Of a stretch of 8,330 nucleotides of DNA, positions 1 to 6,029 are shown piece after piece. The DNA comes from Polynucleobacter sp. (GTDB lineage Bacteria; Pseudomonadota; Gammaproteobacteria; Burkholderiales; Burkholderiaceae): assembly GCA_020059445.1 (NCBI GenBank), contig JAGVCB010000057.1, positions 1-8,330 of the forward strand. The letters are read 5' to 3'. Both the position numbers and the translations under genes were made by a program. Numbering within the stretch: the stretch's first letter is position 1; each line of letters begins with the position of its first letter. The notes below the pieces were generated by a model. That model worked only from the letters and a program-made list of their open reading frames with translations, was not told the DNA's origin and searched no databases.

Positions 1-1
1 C

Positions 2-265
2 TTACTCGATAAGATCAAGGAAAAGGTTTCTGCAGGTAAAAGCTCAGGTATTAATGCATTGTTCCCAAGCTCTGAATCAATCAACACCATTGATGGCGTG
101 AGAGTTGAATACGCCGATGGTTTTGGTTTGGCTCGCCCATCTAATACCACCCCGATCGTGGTGATGCGCTTTGAAGCGGATAGTCAAGCAGCGATTGAAA
201 GAATCCAAGCTGAATTTAAGCAAGTATTCCTAGGCATCAAACCAGATGTAAAGATGCCTTTTTAA
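2..265 (+). CDS. Phosphomannomutase/phosphoglucomutase, C-terminal fragment (5' end outside window)
   Basis: This is the last 87 codons of a gene that enters from the left; reading starts at base 2 in frame and stops at TAA 263-265. The fragment matches domain IV of the alpha-D-phosphohexomutase family. It contains IDGVRVEYADGFGLARPSNT followed by TPIVVMRF. The R-P-S-N-T-T-P loop is the sugar-phosphate-binding loop of this family, and the protein ends in MPF, much like the VPF end of Pseudomonas AlgC. These enzymes interconvert 6-phospho and 1-phospho forms of mannose or glucose in the cytoplasm, supplying sugar nucleotides for LPS and exopolysaccharide. The catalytic serine and metal-binding domains lie outside the window, so whether mannose, glucose or glucosamine is preferred cannot be judged. 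A TTG at 59 falls inside the domain and is not a start. The family assignment is firm; the exact name (algC or manB type) is not. Confidence 0.9.
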   Translation, partial: LLDKIKEKVSAGKSSGINALFPSSESINTIDGVRVEYADGFGLARPSNTTPIVVMRFEADSQAAIERIQAEFKQVFLGIKPDVKMPF

Positions 266-287
266 AATTAGCGCACAATTCAAGAAC

Positions 288-314
288 AAAAAAGGCAGCC
301 TTGGCTGCCTTTTT
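288..314. terminator. Bidirectional rho-independent terminator between the phosphohexomutase gene and panD
   Basis: An A-tract (288-293), GGCAGCC (294-300), two T residues, GGCTGCC (303-309) and a T-tract (310-314) form a perfect GC-rich stem flanked by A and T runs. It therefore has terminator form on both strands. It lies 22 bases past the stop of the rightward phosphohexomutase gene and 38 bases past the stop of leftward panD, and probably ends both transcripts. The very tight loop would open the innermost pair to give a CTTG tetraloop. Confidence 0.88.
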
Positions 315-352
315 GCTTTTTATTAGCAAATTACTTTTAACTACCAAAATGA

Positions 353-721
353 TTAAAGGGTGATTTTCTTAATTTCTTTGATTTTGTTTTTGTCATCAAC
401 CAGGATCACTTTGGGTATGAATGTTTTAGCATCTGCCTCAGACATTGGGCCATAAGTACAGATAATCAATAAATCACCCACATGGGCCTTGCGTGCAGCG
501 GCACCATTCAAGGAGATGGCACCAGAGCCACGGGCTGCTTTGATGATGTAGGTTGAGAAGCGTTCGCCATTATTGATGTTGTATAGCTCGATACGCTCGA
601 ATTCGCGCATATCAGACGCATCCAATAGATCTTCATCAATACCGCATGAACCTTCGTACTCCAAATCGGCCTCAGTCACCGTTACACGGTGCAATTTGGC
701 ACGCAACATCACTCTTTGCAT
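353..721 (-). CDS. panD: Aspartate 1-decarboxylase proenzyme
   Basis: PanD converts L-aspartate to beta-alanine and CO2 in the cytoplasm, providing the beta-alanine half of pantothenate and hence CoA. The 122-residue product has normal family length. Established key residues fall at the E. coli positions: Lys9, the Gly24-Ser25 self-cleavage site (in EYEGSCGID) that produces the pyruvoyl cofactor, Arg54, Thr57 and Tyr58 (RFSTYII), and Asn72 with the following alanines (LNGAAARK). The enzyme is expected to be a tetramer of cleaved alpha and beta chains. The ATG start is well supported: GGAGGG (728-733 read on the minus strand) lies 6 bases upstream. The gene stands alone, divergent from the bactofilin pair and convergent with the phosphohexomutase gene, and no other pantothenate gene is in the window. 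No riboswitch-like leader is visible. Confidence 0.97.
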   Translation of the reverse strand: MQRVMLRAKLHRVTVTEADLEYEGSCGIDEDLLDASDMREFERIELYNINNGERFSTYIIKAARGSGAISLNGAAARKAHVGDLLIICTYGPMSEADAKTFIPKVILVDDKNKIKEIKKITL

Positions 722-727
722 AATTTT

Positions 728-733
728 CCCTCC
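728..733 (-). promoter_or_regulatory. Strong ribosome-binding site of panD
   Basis: GGAGGG on the minus strand lies 6 bases before the panD ATG. It is the strongest Shine-Dalgarno match in the window and fixes the panD start. Confidence 0.8.
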
Positions 734-817
734 GGGTGCGGATTCTACCTTGATGGATGGCTATTCGCTGTAAAATTTAGCAGGTATGATAATTAAATCA
801 AATTTTTAGGAGTTTTT

Positions 818-1165
818 ATGGCTGATAACAATCAAAATGGCTGCCTAACTGTTGGCGAAGGCGTTAAATTAACAGGCAATTTTGTTGTTCCTGACATTGC
901 TTCTATTTCAGGAACCATTGAGGGTGAACTCACTGCTCGCGAAATTTTAGTTGGTAGCACAGGCATTCTTAAAGGCAAAGTAACTGCTGACGTGGTCGAT
1001 GTTCGTGGTGAAATCCACGACAACCTAACAGCTAACAAGTCCTTGTTTATTCGTTCTACTGGCAAAGTGATTGGCACAGTTCAATACACTGAAATTGAAA
1101 TTGAAAAAGGCGGTGATTTACAAGGTAATCTCTTGAAATCAGCCAATGGCTCTAGCGCTGCATAA
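818..1165 (+). CDS. Bactofilin family protein (bactofilin 1, no N-terminal membrane-targeting motif)
   Basis: The product is a 115-residue bactofilin (DUF583/PF04519 type), a protein that self-assembles into nucleotide-free filaments through a right-handed beta-helix. Residues about 10 to 105 show the characteristic repeat of short strands with glycine turns: ISGTIEGELTAREILVGSTG, then GKVTADVVDVRGEI and the final EIEIEKGGDLQGNL. Flanking tails are short and polar (MADNNQNG at the start, KSANGSSAA at the end). Unlike the other two bactofilins here, it does not begin with MFGK. The start is supported by AGGAG (808-812), 5 bases before ATG. A second bactofilin gene follows after 20 bases, so the two are probably co-transcribed; their beta-helix cores align without gaps, suggesting tandem duplication. 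Bactofilins commonly act in cell shape, polarity or envelope-enzyme placement; the specific role here is unknown. Confidence 0.93.
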   Translation: MADNNQNGCLTVGEGVKLTGNFVVPDIASISGTIEGELTAREILVGSTGILKGKVTADVVDVRGEIHDNLTANKSLFIRSTGKVIGTVQYTEIEIEKGGDLQGNLLKSANGSSAA

Positions 1166-1185
1166 GAAGTCTTGAGGAAATAAAC

Positions 1186-1611
1186 ATGTTTGGTAAAAAA
1201 ACAGAAAACGAAAACTCTGAATTTTCATCAGAAGAGCCTATTTCAAATGAAGTGGTTGAAGACAATGAGAATTTTGAATCCGGCACTCAAAGCTCAAGCG
1301 TTTCTCTAAAGCCATCGATCATCAGTGAAGGCTTTGAGTTCACGGGTGACATGAAGTCAGGTGGATCAATCACTGTTGATGGCACATTCAAAGGCAATCT
1401 ATCAGTTCAAACTTTATTGATTGGTGCTGGCGGTTATGTGGATGGCACAGTCACTGCTGACAGCATCAACGTCAAAGGCAAGCTTTCTGGAACAGTCAGC
1501 TGCCGTGATTTAGTCATTGGTGGTCGCGCTACAGTTGATGGTGCACTGAGCTACTCAAGCATTACGATTCAACGGGGCGGCACAATCAAGGGTGATTTAA
1601 AGCGCAAGTGA
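1186..1611 (+). CDS. Bactofilin family protein (bactofilin 2, MFGK N-terminus and acidic tail)
   Basis: This 141-residue bactofilin has two parts. Residues 1-40 form a low-complexity acidic, serine-rich tail that begins MFGKKTENEN and is probably disordered. Residues about 43-140 form the beta-helix, starting with PSIISEGFEFTGDMKSGGSI and ending GGTIKGDLKRK. The opening MFGKK resembles the MFSKQAK membrane-targeting peptide known from Caulobacter BacA, so membrane association is a reasonable inference. GAGG (1175-1178) lies 7 bases before the ATG. The gene lies 20 bases after bactofilin 1 and is followed by a strong terminator, so the pair forms a likely dicistronic unit. The core aligns without gaps with bactofilin 1. 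No peptidoglycan hydrolase (M23 peptidase), a frequent bactofilin partner, is in the window. Family assignment is firm; function is inferred. Confidence 0.93.
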   Translation: MFGKKTENENSEFSSEEPISNEVVEDNENFESGTQSSSVSLKPSIISEGFEFTGDMKSGGSITVDGTFKGNLSVQTLLIGAGGYVDGTVTADSINVKGKLSGTVSCRDLVIGGRATVDGALSYSSITIQRGGTIKGDLKRK

Positions 1612-1628
1612 TTTGAAATATAAGAAAT

Positions 1629-1656
1629 AAAAAAGCTCACATCAGTGAGCTTTTTT
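1629..1656. terminator. Bidirectional rho-independent terminator between convergent bactofilin genes
   Basis: AAAAAAGCTCAC (1629-1640), loop ATCA and GTGAGCTTTTTT (1645-1656) form a perfect 12-bp stem with A and T runs on its outer ends, so it can terminate from either side. It begins 17 bases after the stop of bactofilin 2 and lies 49 bases past the stop of the leftward bactofilin 3. Confidence 0.92.
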
Positions 1657-1662
1657 ATTTGG

Positions 1663-1726
1663 GTCTTTCTTACTTGGAGTCTTTCTTGCTTACGGTCTTT
1701 ATTTTTTAGCGTCTTTCTTGGACCGC
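1663..1726. repeat. Four-unit imperfect tandem repeat, 16-bp period, across the stop of bactofilin 3
   Basis: Four consecutive 16-base units begin at 1663, 1679, 1695 and 1711: GTCTTTCTTACTTGGA, GTCTTTCTTGCTTACG, GTCTTTATTTTTTAGC and GTCTTTCTTGGACCGC. The first nine bases are identical in three units and differ at one base in the third. The stop codon of bactofilin 3 (1706-1708, minus strand) lies in the third unit, and the last codons of the gene lie in the fourth. Because 16 is not a multiple of three, each unit is met in a different reading frame. Origin by replication slippage is inferred; function is unknown. Confidence 0.75.
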
Positions 1727-2134
1727 ACGAATCACATCTGATGCTTGATTGGCAGATTTCTTATCAACGCCTTGGATTACCAAGCCAATCACGCGAGCAC
1801 CGTGCTCAATACCGATGGAGCCATAAGTCACATCACCACGAACTTGAGCGGTTTGATGGAACTCCACACGCTCAGTGGCATAAATATTACCCTCTACTTT
1901 GCCGGCAATCATAACTCGGTAAGCAAAAATATCACCGATCACTTCACCATCTTCACCAATAGCGACTGTGACCTTTGAGTTCTCTTCACTTTCAATGTTA
2001 CCAACAACCTTACCGTCGATGCGCAGGCTCTCACCTACAACCATGCGGCCATAGATTTCTGAAGTTTTACCAATCAAAGTATCAAAACGTTCATTGGTAG
2101 GTAGCAATAATGATGTCTTACGTTTGCCAAACAT
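1706..2134 (-). CDS. Bactofilin family protein (bactofilin 3, MFGK N-terminus)
   Basis: The 142-residue product has a short basic N-terminus (MFGKRKTSLLLPTNERF), a beta-helix from about residue 18 to 122, and a C-terminal tail ending IRAVQERR. The core opens with FDTLIGKTSEIYGRMVVGES, followed by LRIDGKVVGNI, typical of bactofilins. The MFGKRK start again resembles the BacA membrane-targeting peptide. It is more divergent from bactofilins 1 and 2 than they are from each other. The ATG is supported by CGGAGA, 5 bases upstream on the minus strand. The 14 bases ATAAACATGTTTGG around this start are identical to those around the bactofilin 2 start. The gene is convergent with the bactofilin pair and divergent from nadA. 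Its last codons and stop lie in a 16-bp tandem repeat, so the C-terminus may have been altered recently. Family assignment is firm; the cellular role is unknown. Confidence 0.93.
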   Translation of the reverse strand: MFGKRKTSLLLPTNERFDTLIGKTSEIYGRMVVGESLRIDGKVVGNIESEENSKVTVAIGEDGEVIGDIFAYRVMIAGKVEGNIYATERVEFHQTAQVRGDVTYGSIGIEHGARVIGLVIQGVDKKSANQASDVIRAVQERR

Positions 2135-2150
2135 GTTTATCTCCGTTATG

Positions 2151-2177
2151 TCTTTATTCTAAATGTTTTTATGTCAA
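2151..2177 (-). promoter_or_regulatory. Candidate promoter for bactofilin 3
   Basis: On the minus strand a perfect -35 consensus TTGACA (2172-2177) is followed after a short 15-base spacer by a weak -10 candidate TAAAGA (2151-2156). This lies 17 bases before the bactofilin 3 ATG. The -35 match is strong, but the spacer and -10 are poor, so this is tentative. Confidence 0.3.
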
Positions 2178-2235
2178 GAGGATGATTTTGAGAGCTTGAA
2201 ACAGCTACTTTTACGTTCGCTTCAGAAAATTGCCT

Positions 2236-2241
2236 TAATAT
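2236..2241 (+). promoter_or_regulatory. Candidate -10 element abutting the nadA start codon
   Basis: TAATAT matches the sigma-70 -10 consensus at most positions and ends 6 bases before the nadA ATG, which would place transcription initiation at or next to the start codon. No convincing -35 is found 16-18 bases upstream. There is no purine-rich ribosome-binding site before the ATG, so a leaderless transcript is possible. Tentative. Confidence 0.25.
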
Positions 2242-2247
2242 TCATAC

Positions 2248-3360
2248 ATGAACAAAGAATTATTCGATTATCCAAAACAAGATGGCTCTGGTGTGACCTG
2301 CATTGCTCAGGCTTGGGCCAAAGTACCCAGGGCACTACCCCAAGAAGAAAAAGCGCAAATTATTCAAAAGATTAAGTCTGAACTGATCAAGCAAGACGCT
2401 GTTTTGGTGGCGCATTACTACGTTGATGGCGCTATCCAAGACCTCGCCTGGGAGACCGGTGGCTTTGTTGCAGACTCATTAGAAATGGCACGTTTTGGAA
2501 AAAACCACTCGGCCAAAAAGTTGATTGTGGCGGGTGTGAAGTTCATGGGTGAAAGCGCGAAGATTTTGAGCCCAGAAAAAACAGTGTTAATGCCAGATTT
2601 AGACGCCACCTGCTCGCTCGATTTGGGTTGCCCGGCAGAAGATTTCAATCAGTTCTGCGATGCGCATCCTGATCGTGAAGTTGTGGTCTATGCCAATACA
2701 AGTGCAGCCGTGAAAGCCAGGGCCGATTGGATGGTGACAAGCTCTTGTGCTTTGGCCATTGTTCACGAACTTCACCAACAAGGCAAAAAAATTCTGTGGG
2801 CACCTGATCGTCATTTGGGTCGCTACATACAAGATCAAACCGGAGCTGATATGTTGCTTTGGGAAGGTCATTGCATCGTTCACGATGAATTCAAAGCGAT
2901 CGAGCTTGAAACCTTGAAAAAGAAACACCCTGATGCCATGGTCTTGGTTCACCCAGAGTCCCCTGCCCATGTGGTTGATTTAGCAGATGTGGTTGGGTCT
3001 ACCTCTGCCATGATCAAAGCAGTGGTCGAGGGCAGCGCCAAAGAATACATTGTTGCTACAGACAAAGGCATCCTTCATCGGATGCGTCAGTTGGCTCCTG
3101 AAAAAATCTTGATTGAGGCACCTACCGCTGGTAACAGCGCCACATGTAAAAGTTGCGCTCATTGCCCATGGATGGCCATGAATGGCCTTGAGGGGATTCT
3201 TAATTGTTTAACCAATCAGTCTGGTGAAATCTTGATTGATGAGAGCATCCGAGCTGATGCGCAAATTTGCATTGAAAAAATGTTATCTTTTACCAGTGAC
3301 CACCCTGAGCTATTGGCAAAAGCACAACATGGCTTCGTTAAAAATATCGGCGCAGTCTAA
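2248..3360 (+). CDS. nadA: Quinolinate synthase (4Fe-4S)
   Basis: NadA condenses iminoaspartate (from NadB) with dihydroxyacetone phosphate to give quinolinate, the second step of de novo NAD synthesis. The 370-residue product has the normal length. Established features visible are the [13 protein letters not shown] substrate segment (residues 55-67), the FMGESAKIL motif (99-107), and three cysteines that match the E. coli 4Fe-4S ligands C113, C200 and C297: Cys122 (in CSLDLGCP), Cys209 (GHCIVHDEF) and Cys306, the last of the [15 protein letters not shown] motif. APTAG (291-295) completes the active site. An in-frame TAA at 2236-2238 rules out any longer start, so ATG 2248 is the first possible one, yet no ribosome-binding site precedes it. 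nadC follows 73 bases downstream on the same strand and is probably co-transcribed. The cluster protein is expected to be oxygen sensitive. Confidence 0.98.
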   Translation: MNKELFDYPKQDGSGVTCIAQAWAKVPRALPQEEKAQIIQKIKSELIKQDAVLVAHYYVDGAIQDLAWETGGFVADSLEMARFGKNHSAKKLIVAGVKFMGESAKILSPEKTVLMPDLDATCSLDLGCPAEDFNQFCDAHPDREVVVYANTSAAVKARADWMVTSSCALAIVHELHQQGKKILWAPDRHLGRYIQDQTGADMLLWEGHCIVHDEFKAIELETLKKKHPDAMVLVHPESPAHVVDLADVVGSTSAMIKAVVEGSAKEYIVATDKGILHRMRQLAPEKILIEAPTAGNSATCKSCAHCPWMAMNGLEGILNCLTNQSGEILIDESIRADAQICIEKMLSFTSDHPELLAKAQHGFVKNIGAV

Positions 3361-3395
3361 TCAGCTTTTAACTCTTTCATTTTAGTATTTTTATC

Positions 3396-3412
3396 GAGTC
3401 TATTATTGACTC
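3396..3412. repeat. Short inverted repeat upstream of nadC
   Basis: GAGTC (3396-3400), a 7-base AT spacer TATTATT and GACTC (3408-3412) form a perfect dyad in the 73-base nadA-nadC gap, ending 21 bases before the nadC ATG. It lacks a T-tract and is too weak to be a terminator. It could be a protein-binding site or chance; the arms are only 5 bases. Confidence 0.3.
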
Positions 3413-3433
3413 ATCTTTCAAAAAGATACCTGT

Positions 3434-4291
3434 ATGTTTGATCACAACGAATCATTAGAACAAGCTCGCGAACGCAATATCAATGATGCTCTTCTTGAAG
3501 ATATTGGCACAGGCGATTGGACAGCGATGTTAGTTCCTGAGTCTGGACTTGTTCACGCAAATTTGATTGTTCGTCAAGAAGCTGTTCTTTGCGGCAGAGC
3601 TTGGTTTGAAGGCTGTTTAAAAAAGCTTGATCACTCAGCTACCATCAACTGGAAATACGCTGAGGGTGATTTAATGAAAGCCGACACCACGGTTTGCGAA
3701 ATCACTGCCAAGCCAAGAGCCCTTTTATCAGCAGAGCGTCCAGCGATTAATTTTCTCCAAACATTATCTTGGACAGCCACAATCACCAGACAGCATGTGA
3801 GAGCCATCGAGGGCACAAGTCCCAACAGTCATGGTTGCGCTGTACTGGATACAAGAAAAACAATTCCTGGTTTACGCCAAGCTCAAAAATATGCCGTGAC
3901 CGTGGGTGGTGGCAAAAATCAACGCTTGGCTTTATGGCATGGCATTTTGATCAAAGAGAATCACATCGCTGCAGCAGGTGGTATCAGTACCGCCATGCAA
4001 GCAGCCCATGCATTAAATTCAGGTGTTGAGATTCAAGTTGAAGTTGAAAATATGGCAGAGCTTCAAGAAGCTTTAGCAGCAGGAGTAAAAAATATTTTGA
4101 TTGATAACTTCAGTCTTGAGCAAATGTGTGAAGCAGTCGCCTTCACAAAGGGCGCTGCTTTACTCGAAGCGTCTGGCGGCGTCAGTCTTGATCAACTGAA
4201 AGCAATCGCCGCAACGGGTGTTGATCGTATCTCTATTGGCAAATTAACGAAAGATGTCATTGCTGTCGACTTCTCATTGAGGATTCAGTAG
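3434..4291 (+). CDS. nadC: Nicotinate-nucleotide pyrophosphorylase (carboxylating), quinolinate phosphoribosyltransferase
   Basis: NadC transfers the phosphoribosyl group of PRPP to quinolinate, releasing CO2 and pyrophosphate to give nicotinate mononucleotide. The 285-residue product is of normal length. The N-terminal open-faced domain (about 1-115) includes LLEDIGTGDWT and ends at SAERPAINFLQTLS. The alpha/beta barrel then shows LDTRKTIPGLRQAQKYAV (138-155), VGGGKNQRLAL (157-167), ILIKENHIAAAGG (171-183), VEVENMAE (202-209), ILIDNF (221-226), LEASGGV (244-250) and ISIGKLTKD (266-274). NQR in place of the NHR found in many bacteria is, from memory, common in Burkholderiales. The ATG is the first plausible start, with only a weak purine stretch (AAAAAGA, 3420-3426) before it, so translation may benefit from coupling to nadA transcription. 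The gene converges on nadB, and no hairpin terminator is visible in the 47-base gap. Confidence 0.98.
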   Translation: MFDHNESLEQARERNINDALLEDIGTGDWTAMLVPESGLVHANLIVRQEAVLCGRAWFEGCLKKLDHSATINWKYAEGDLMKADTTVCEITAKPRALLSAERPAINFLQTLSWTATITRQHVRAIEGTSPNSHGCAVLDTRKTIPGLRQAQKYAVTVGGGKNQRLALWHGILIKENHIAAAGGISTAMQAAHALNSGVEIQVEVENMAELQEALAAGVKNILIDNFSLEQMCEAVAFTKGAALLEASGGVSLDQLKAIAATGVDRISIGKLTKDVIAVDFSLRIQ

Positions 4292-4320
4292 TCTTAGCCA
4301 TTGCTCATTAGTTTACTGCT

Positions 4321-4346
4321 GCTTATTACTGTCGCTTACTAGTGTC
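4321..4346. repeat. Two-unit imperfect tandem repeat, 13-bp period, across the nadB stop codon
   Basis: GCTTATTACTGTC (4321-4333) and GCTTACTAGTGTC (4334-4346) match at 11 of 13 positions, and the bases just before show a partial further copy (TTACTG at 4313-4318). The second unit contains the nadB stop (4339-4341, minus strand) and its last codons. The period is not divisible by three. This sits in the short nadC-nadB convergent gap, where no hairpin terminator is visible. Slippage origin is inferred. Confidence 0.55.
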
Positions 4347-5952
4347 GATTGATGGGCGTGAGGATGGTTGGATAAGAAACAGTCCAGCTTTGAGGATAAT
4401 CGCGGCTGTAATGCAAACCACGACTCTCTTTGCGCATCAAAGCAGAACGGACAATCAGTTCAGCGCAACTCAATAGATTTCTCAGTTCCAATAAATCTCG
4501 GGTCACCCTGAAGTTAGCGTAATACTCTTGAACTTCACTTTGAAGTAATTCAATGCGATGTAAAGCTCTTTCTAGGCGACGGTTGGTTCTAACAATGCCA
4601 ACATAGTTCCACATCAATAGGCGTAACTCATCCCAATTGTGGGCAATAACCACAGTTTCATCGGCATCTTCAACTCGGCTTTCATCCCAATCAGGAACTT
4701 CTGGCATTTCTTTGAGAGGATGCTGCTTGATTTCTGCTGCAGCTGATTTACCAATCACCACACACTCCAATAAAGAATTACTCGCCAAACGATTGGCGCC
4801 ATGTAATCCGGTGTATGTTGCTTCACCCACTGCATATAAGCCCGGCAGATCAGTTTTACCCTCTAAGTCAGTGACAACGCCACCACAGGTGTAATGCGCT
4901 GCAGGAACGACTGGAATGGCTTGCTTAGCAATGTCAATACCTAATGCTGCGCAACGGGCGTAGATAGTCGGGAAATGCTCTTTAAGAAATACTTCACCTA
5001 AATGTGTGGCATCCAACAACACATAATCCAAGCCCAAGCGCTTCATTTCAAAGTCAATCGCACGAGCCACAATGTCTCTTGGTGCAAGTTCAGCACGCTC
5101 ATCATGATTGGGCATAAAACGTGTGCCATCAGGAAGTTTTAATTGAGCCCCTTCACCTCTGAGAGCCTCAGTGATCAAAAAGGTTCTGTCTTGTGGGTGG
5201 TATAAACAAGTTGGGTGGAATTGTACAAATTCCATGTTACCAACGCGACAGCCTGCGCGCCACGCCATGGCAATGCCATCGCCTGTGGCTGTTTCTGGAT
5301 TACTGGTGTAACGATAAACCTTACCAACACCACCCGTGGCCAAGACCACAGCAGAGGCAGGAATTGCCTCAATTTTTCCAGTGGCGATGTTTAGCGCATA
5401 AACACCGTAACAACGCTCTGATTTTTTTAATTGTTTATTTTTAAGATGTCGATTGGTGATCAAGTCCAAAGCCATCCAGCGTTCTAACAATTGAATGTTT
5501 GGATGAGCTTTTGCTTTATCCAACAAGACTTCATGAATCGCTTTACCAGTAGCGTCTGCAGCGTGAGCAATGCGACGATGACTGTGTCCACCCTCTCGCG
5601 TCAAATGAAGGCCTTTAGGGCCCTGTGGATCGGTTGTAAAAGGAACGCCTTGGTCAACTAACCAATCAATGGCATCAGAACTTCTCTCAGCAATATATCT
5701 TGCGGTGGAATCAACGACCAAACCAGCGCCGGCTTCGACCGTGTCTTTGACATGAGCATCCACGCTGTCTTGCTGATCTAAAACCCCAACAATGCCACCC
5801 TGCGCCCAAGCAGTGGCTGATTCAGACAAGCCTCGCTTGGCCATGATAATGACCTGATGAGTCTCAGCCAACTCAAGAGCCACCGTCAAGCCCGCCAAAC
5901 CTGCGCCAATGATGACGACAGGCAAAGAATCAGTGGCAGGTGTTTTAGGCAT
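4339..5952 (-). CDS. nadB: L-aspartate oxidase (FAD)
   Basis: NadB oxidises L-aspartate to iminoaspartate using FAD, with oxygen or fumarate as electron acceptor, and feeds NadA. The product is about 537 residues, the normal length. It opens with the FAD-binding [10 protein letters not shown] (residues 12-21), followed by TAWAQGG (47-53) and [14 protein letters not shown] (117-130). Active-site residues match the succinate dehydrogenase/aspartate oxidase family: His246 in [16 protein letters not shown] (264-271), Arg292 in APRDI, and His353 in HYTCGGV; the C-terminal FAD site shows [15 protein letters not shown] (382-396). The C-terminal helical domain is complete. An upstream TTG at 5958 would add two residues, but ATG 5952 is preferred; neither has a clear ribosome-binding site. 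The gene follows prfC by 77 bases on the same strand and converges with nadAC, so the three NAD genes lie together but in two transcription units. Confidence 0.97.
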   Translation of the reverse strand: MPKTPATDSLPVVIIGAGLAGLTVALELAETHQVIIMAKRGLSESATAWAQGGIVGVLDQQDSVDAHVKDTVEAGAGLVVDSTARYIAERSSDAIDWLVDQGVPFTTDPQGPKGLHLTREGGHSHRRIAHAADATGKAIHEVLLDKAKAHPNIQLLERWMALDLITNRHLKNKQLKKSERCYGVYALNIATGKIEAIPASAVVLATGGVGKVYRYTSNPETATGDGIAMAWRAGCRVGNMEFVQFHPTCLYHPQDRTFLITEALRGEGAQLKLPDGTRFMPNHDERAELAPRDIVARAIDFEMKRLGLDYVLLDATHLGEVFLKEHFPTIYARCAALGIDIAKQAIPVVPAAHYTCGGVVTDLEGKTDLPGLYAVGEATYTGLHGANRLASNSLLECVVIGKSAAAEIKQHPLKEMPEVPDWDESRVEDADETVVIAHNWDELRLLMWNYVGIVRTNRRLERALHRIELLQSEVQEYYANFRVTRDLLELRNLLSCAELIVRSALMRKESRGLHYSRDYPQSWTVSYPTILTPINRH

Positions 5953-6029
5953 GGTCAATGGTAACTTGAATATCTATTGTGTGCTGATGACGTTGTTTAT
6001 ACGTTGCTATTGCAATTATTGGAGGGCCA

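Noticed and set aside
312..330. TTTGCT/AGCAAA inverted repeat just right of the first terminator
   Set aside because: The 6-bp AT-rich stem overlaps the T-tract of the stronger hairpin and is likely a by-product of the A/T runs.
750..793. Possible promoter for the bactofilin pair (TTGATG with TAAAAT, or TATGAT further right)
   Set aside because: The -10 candidates are reasonable, but no -35 sits at a normal spacing, so a defined promoter cannot be supported.
1706..1726. Frameshift or pseudogene call for bactofilin 3
   Set aside because: The beta-helix core is intact and of normal length; only the tail after residue about 122 could be affected, so it is treated as a functional gene with a variable end.
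2163..2375. Rightward open frame starting upstream of nadA
   Set aside because: It overlaps the nadA 5' end in a different frame, has no family motifs, and the nadA frame is unambiguous.
4637..5444. Rightward open frames antisense to nadB (4637-4894 and 5193-5444)
   Set aside because: They lie wholly within the well-conserved nadB gene on the other strand, have no recognisable domains and show no convincing initiation signals.
6009..6016. Palindrome ATTGCAAT between prfC and nadB
   Set aside because: An 8-base AT-rich palindrome is expected by chance; no T-tract or promoter context supports a role.
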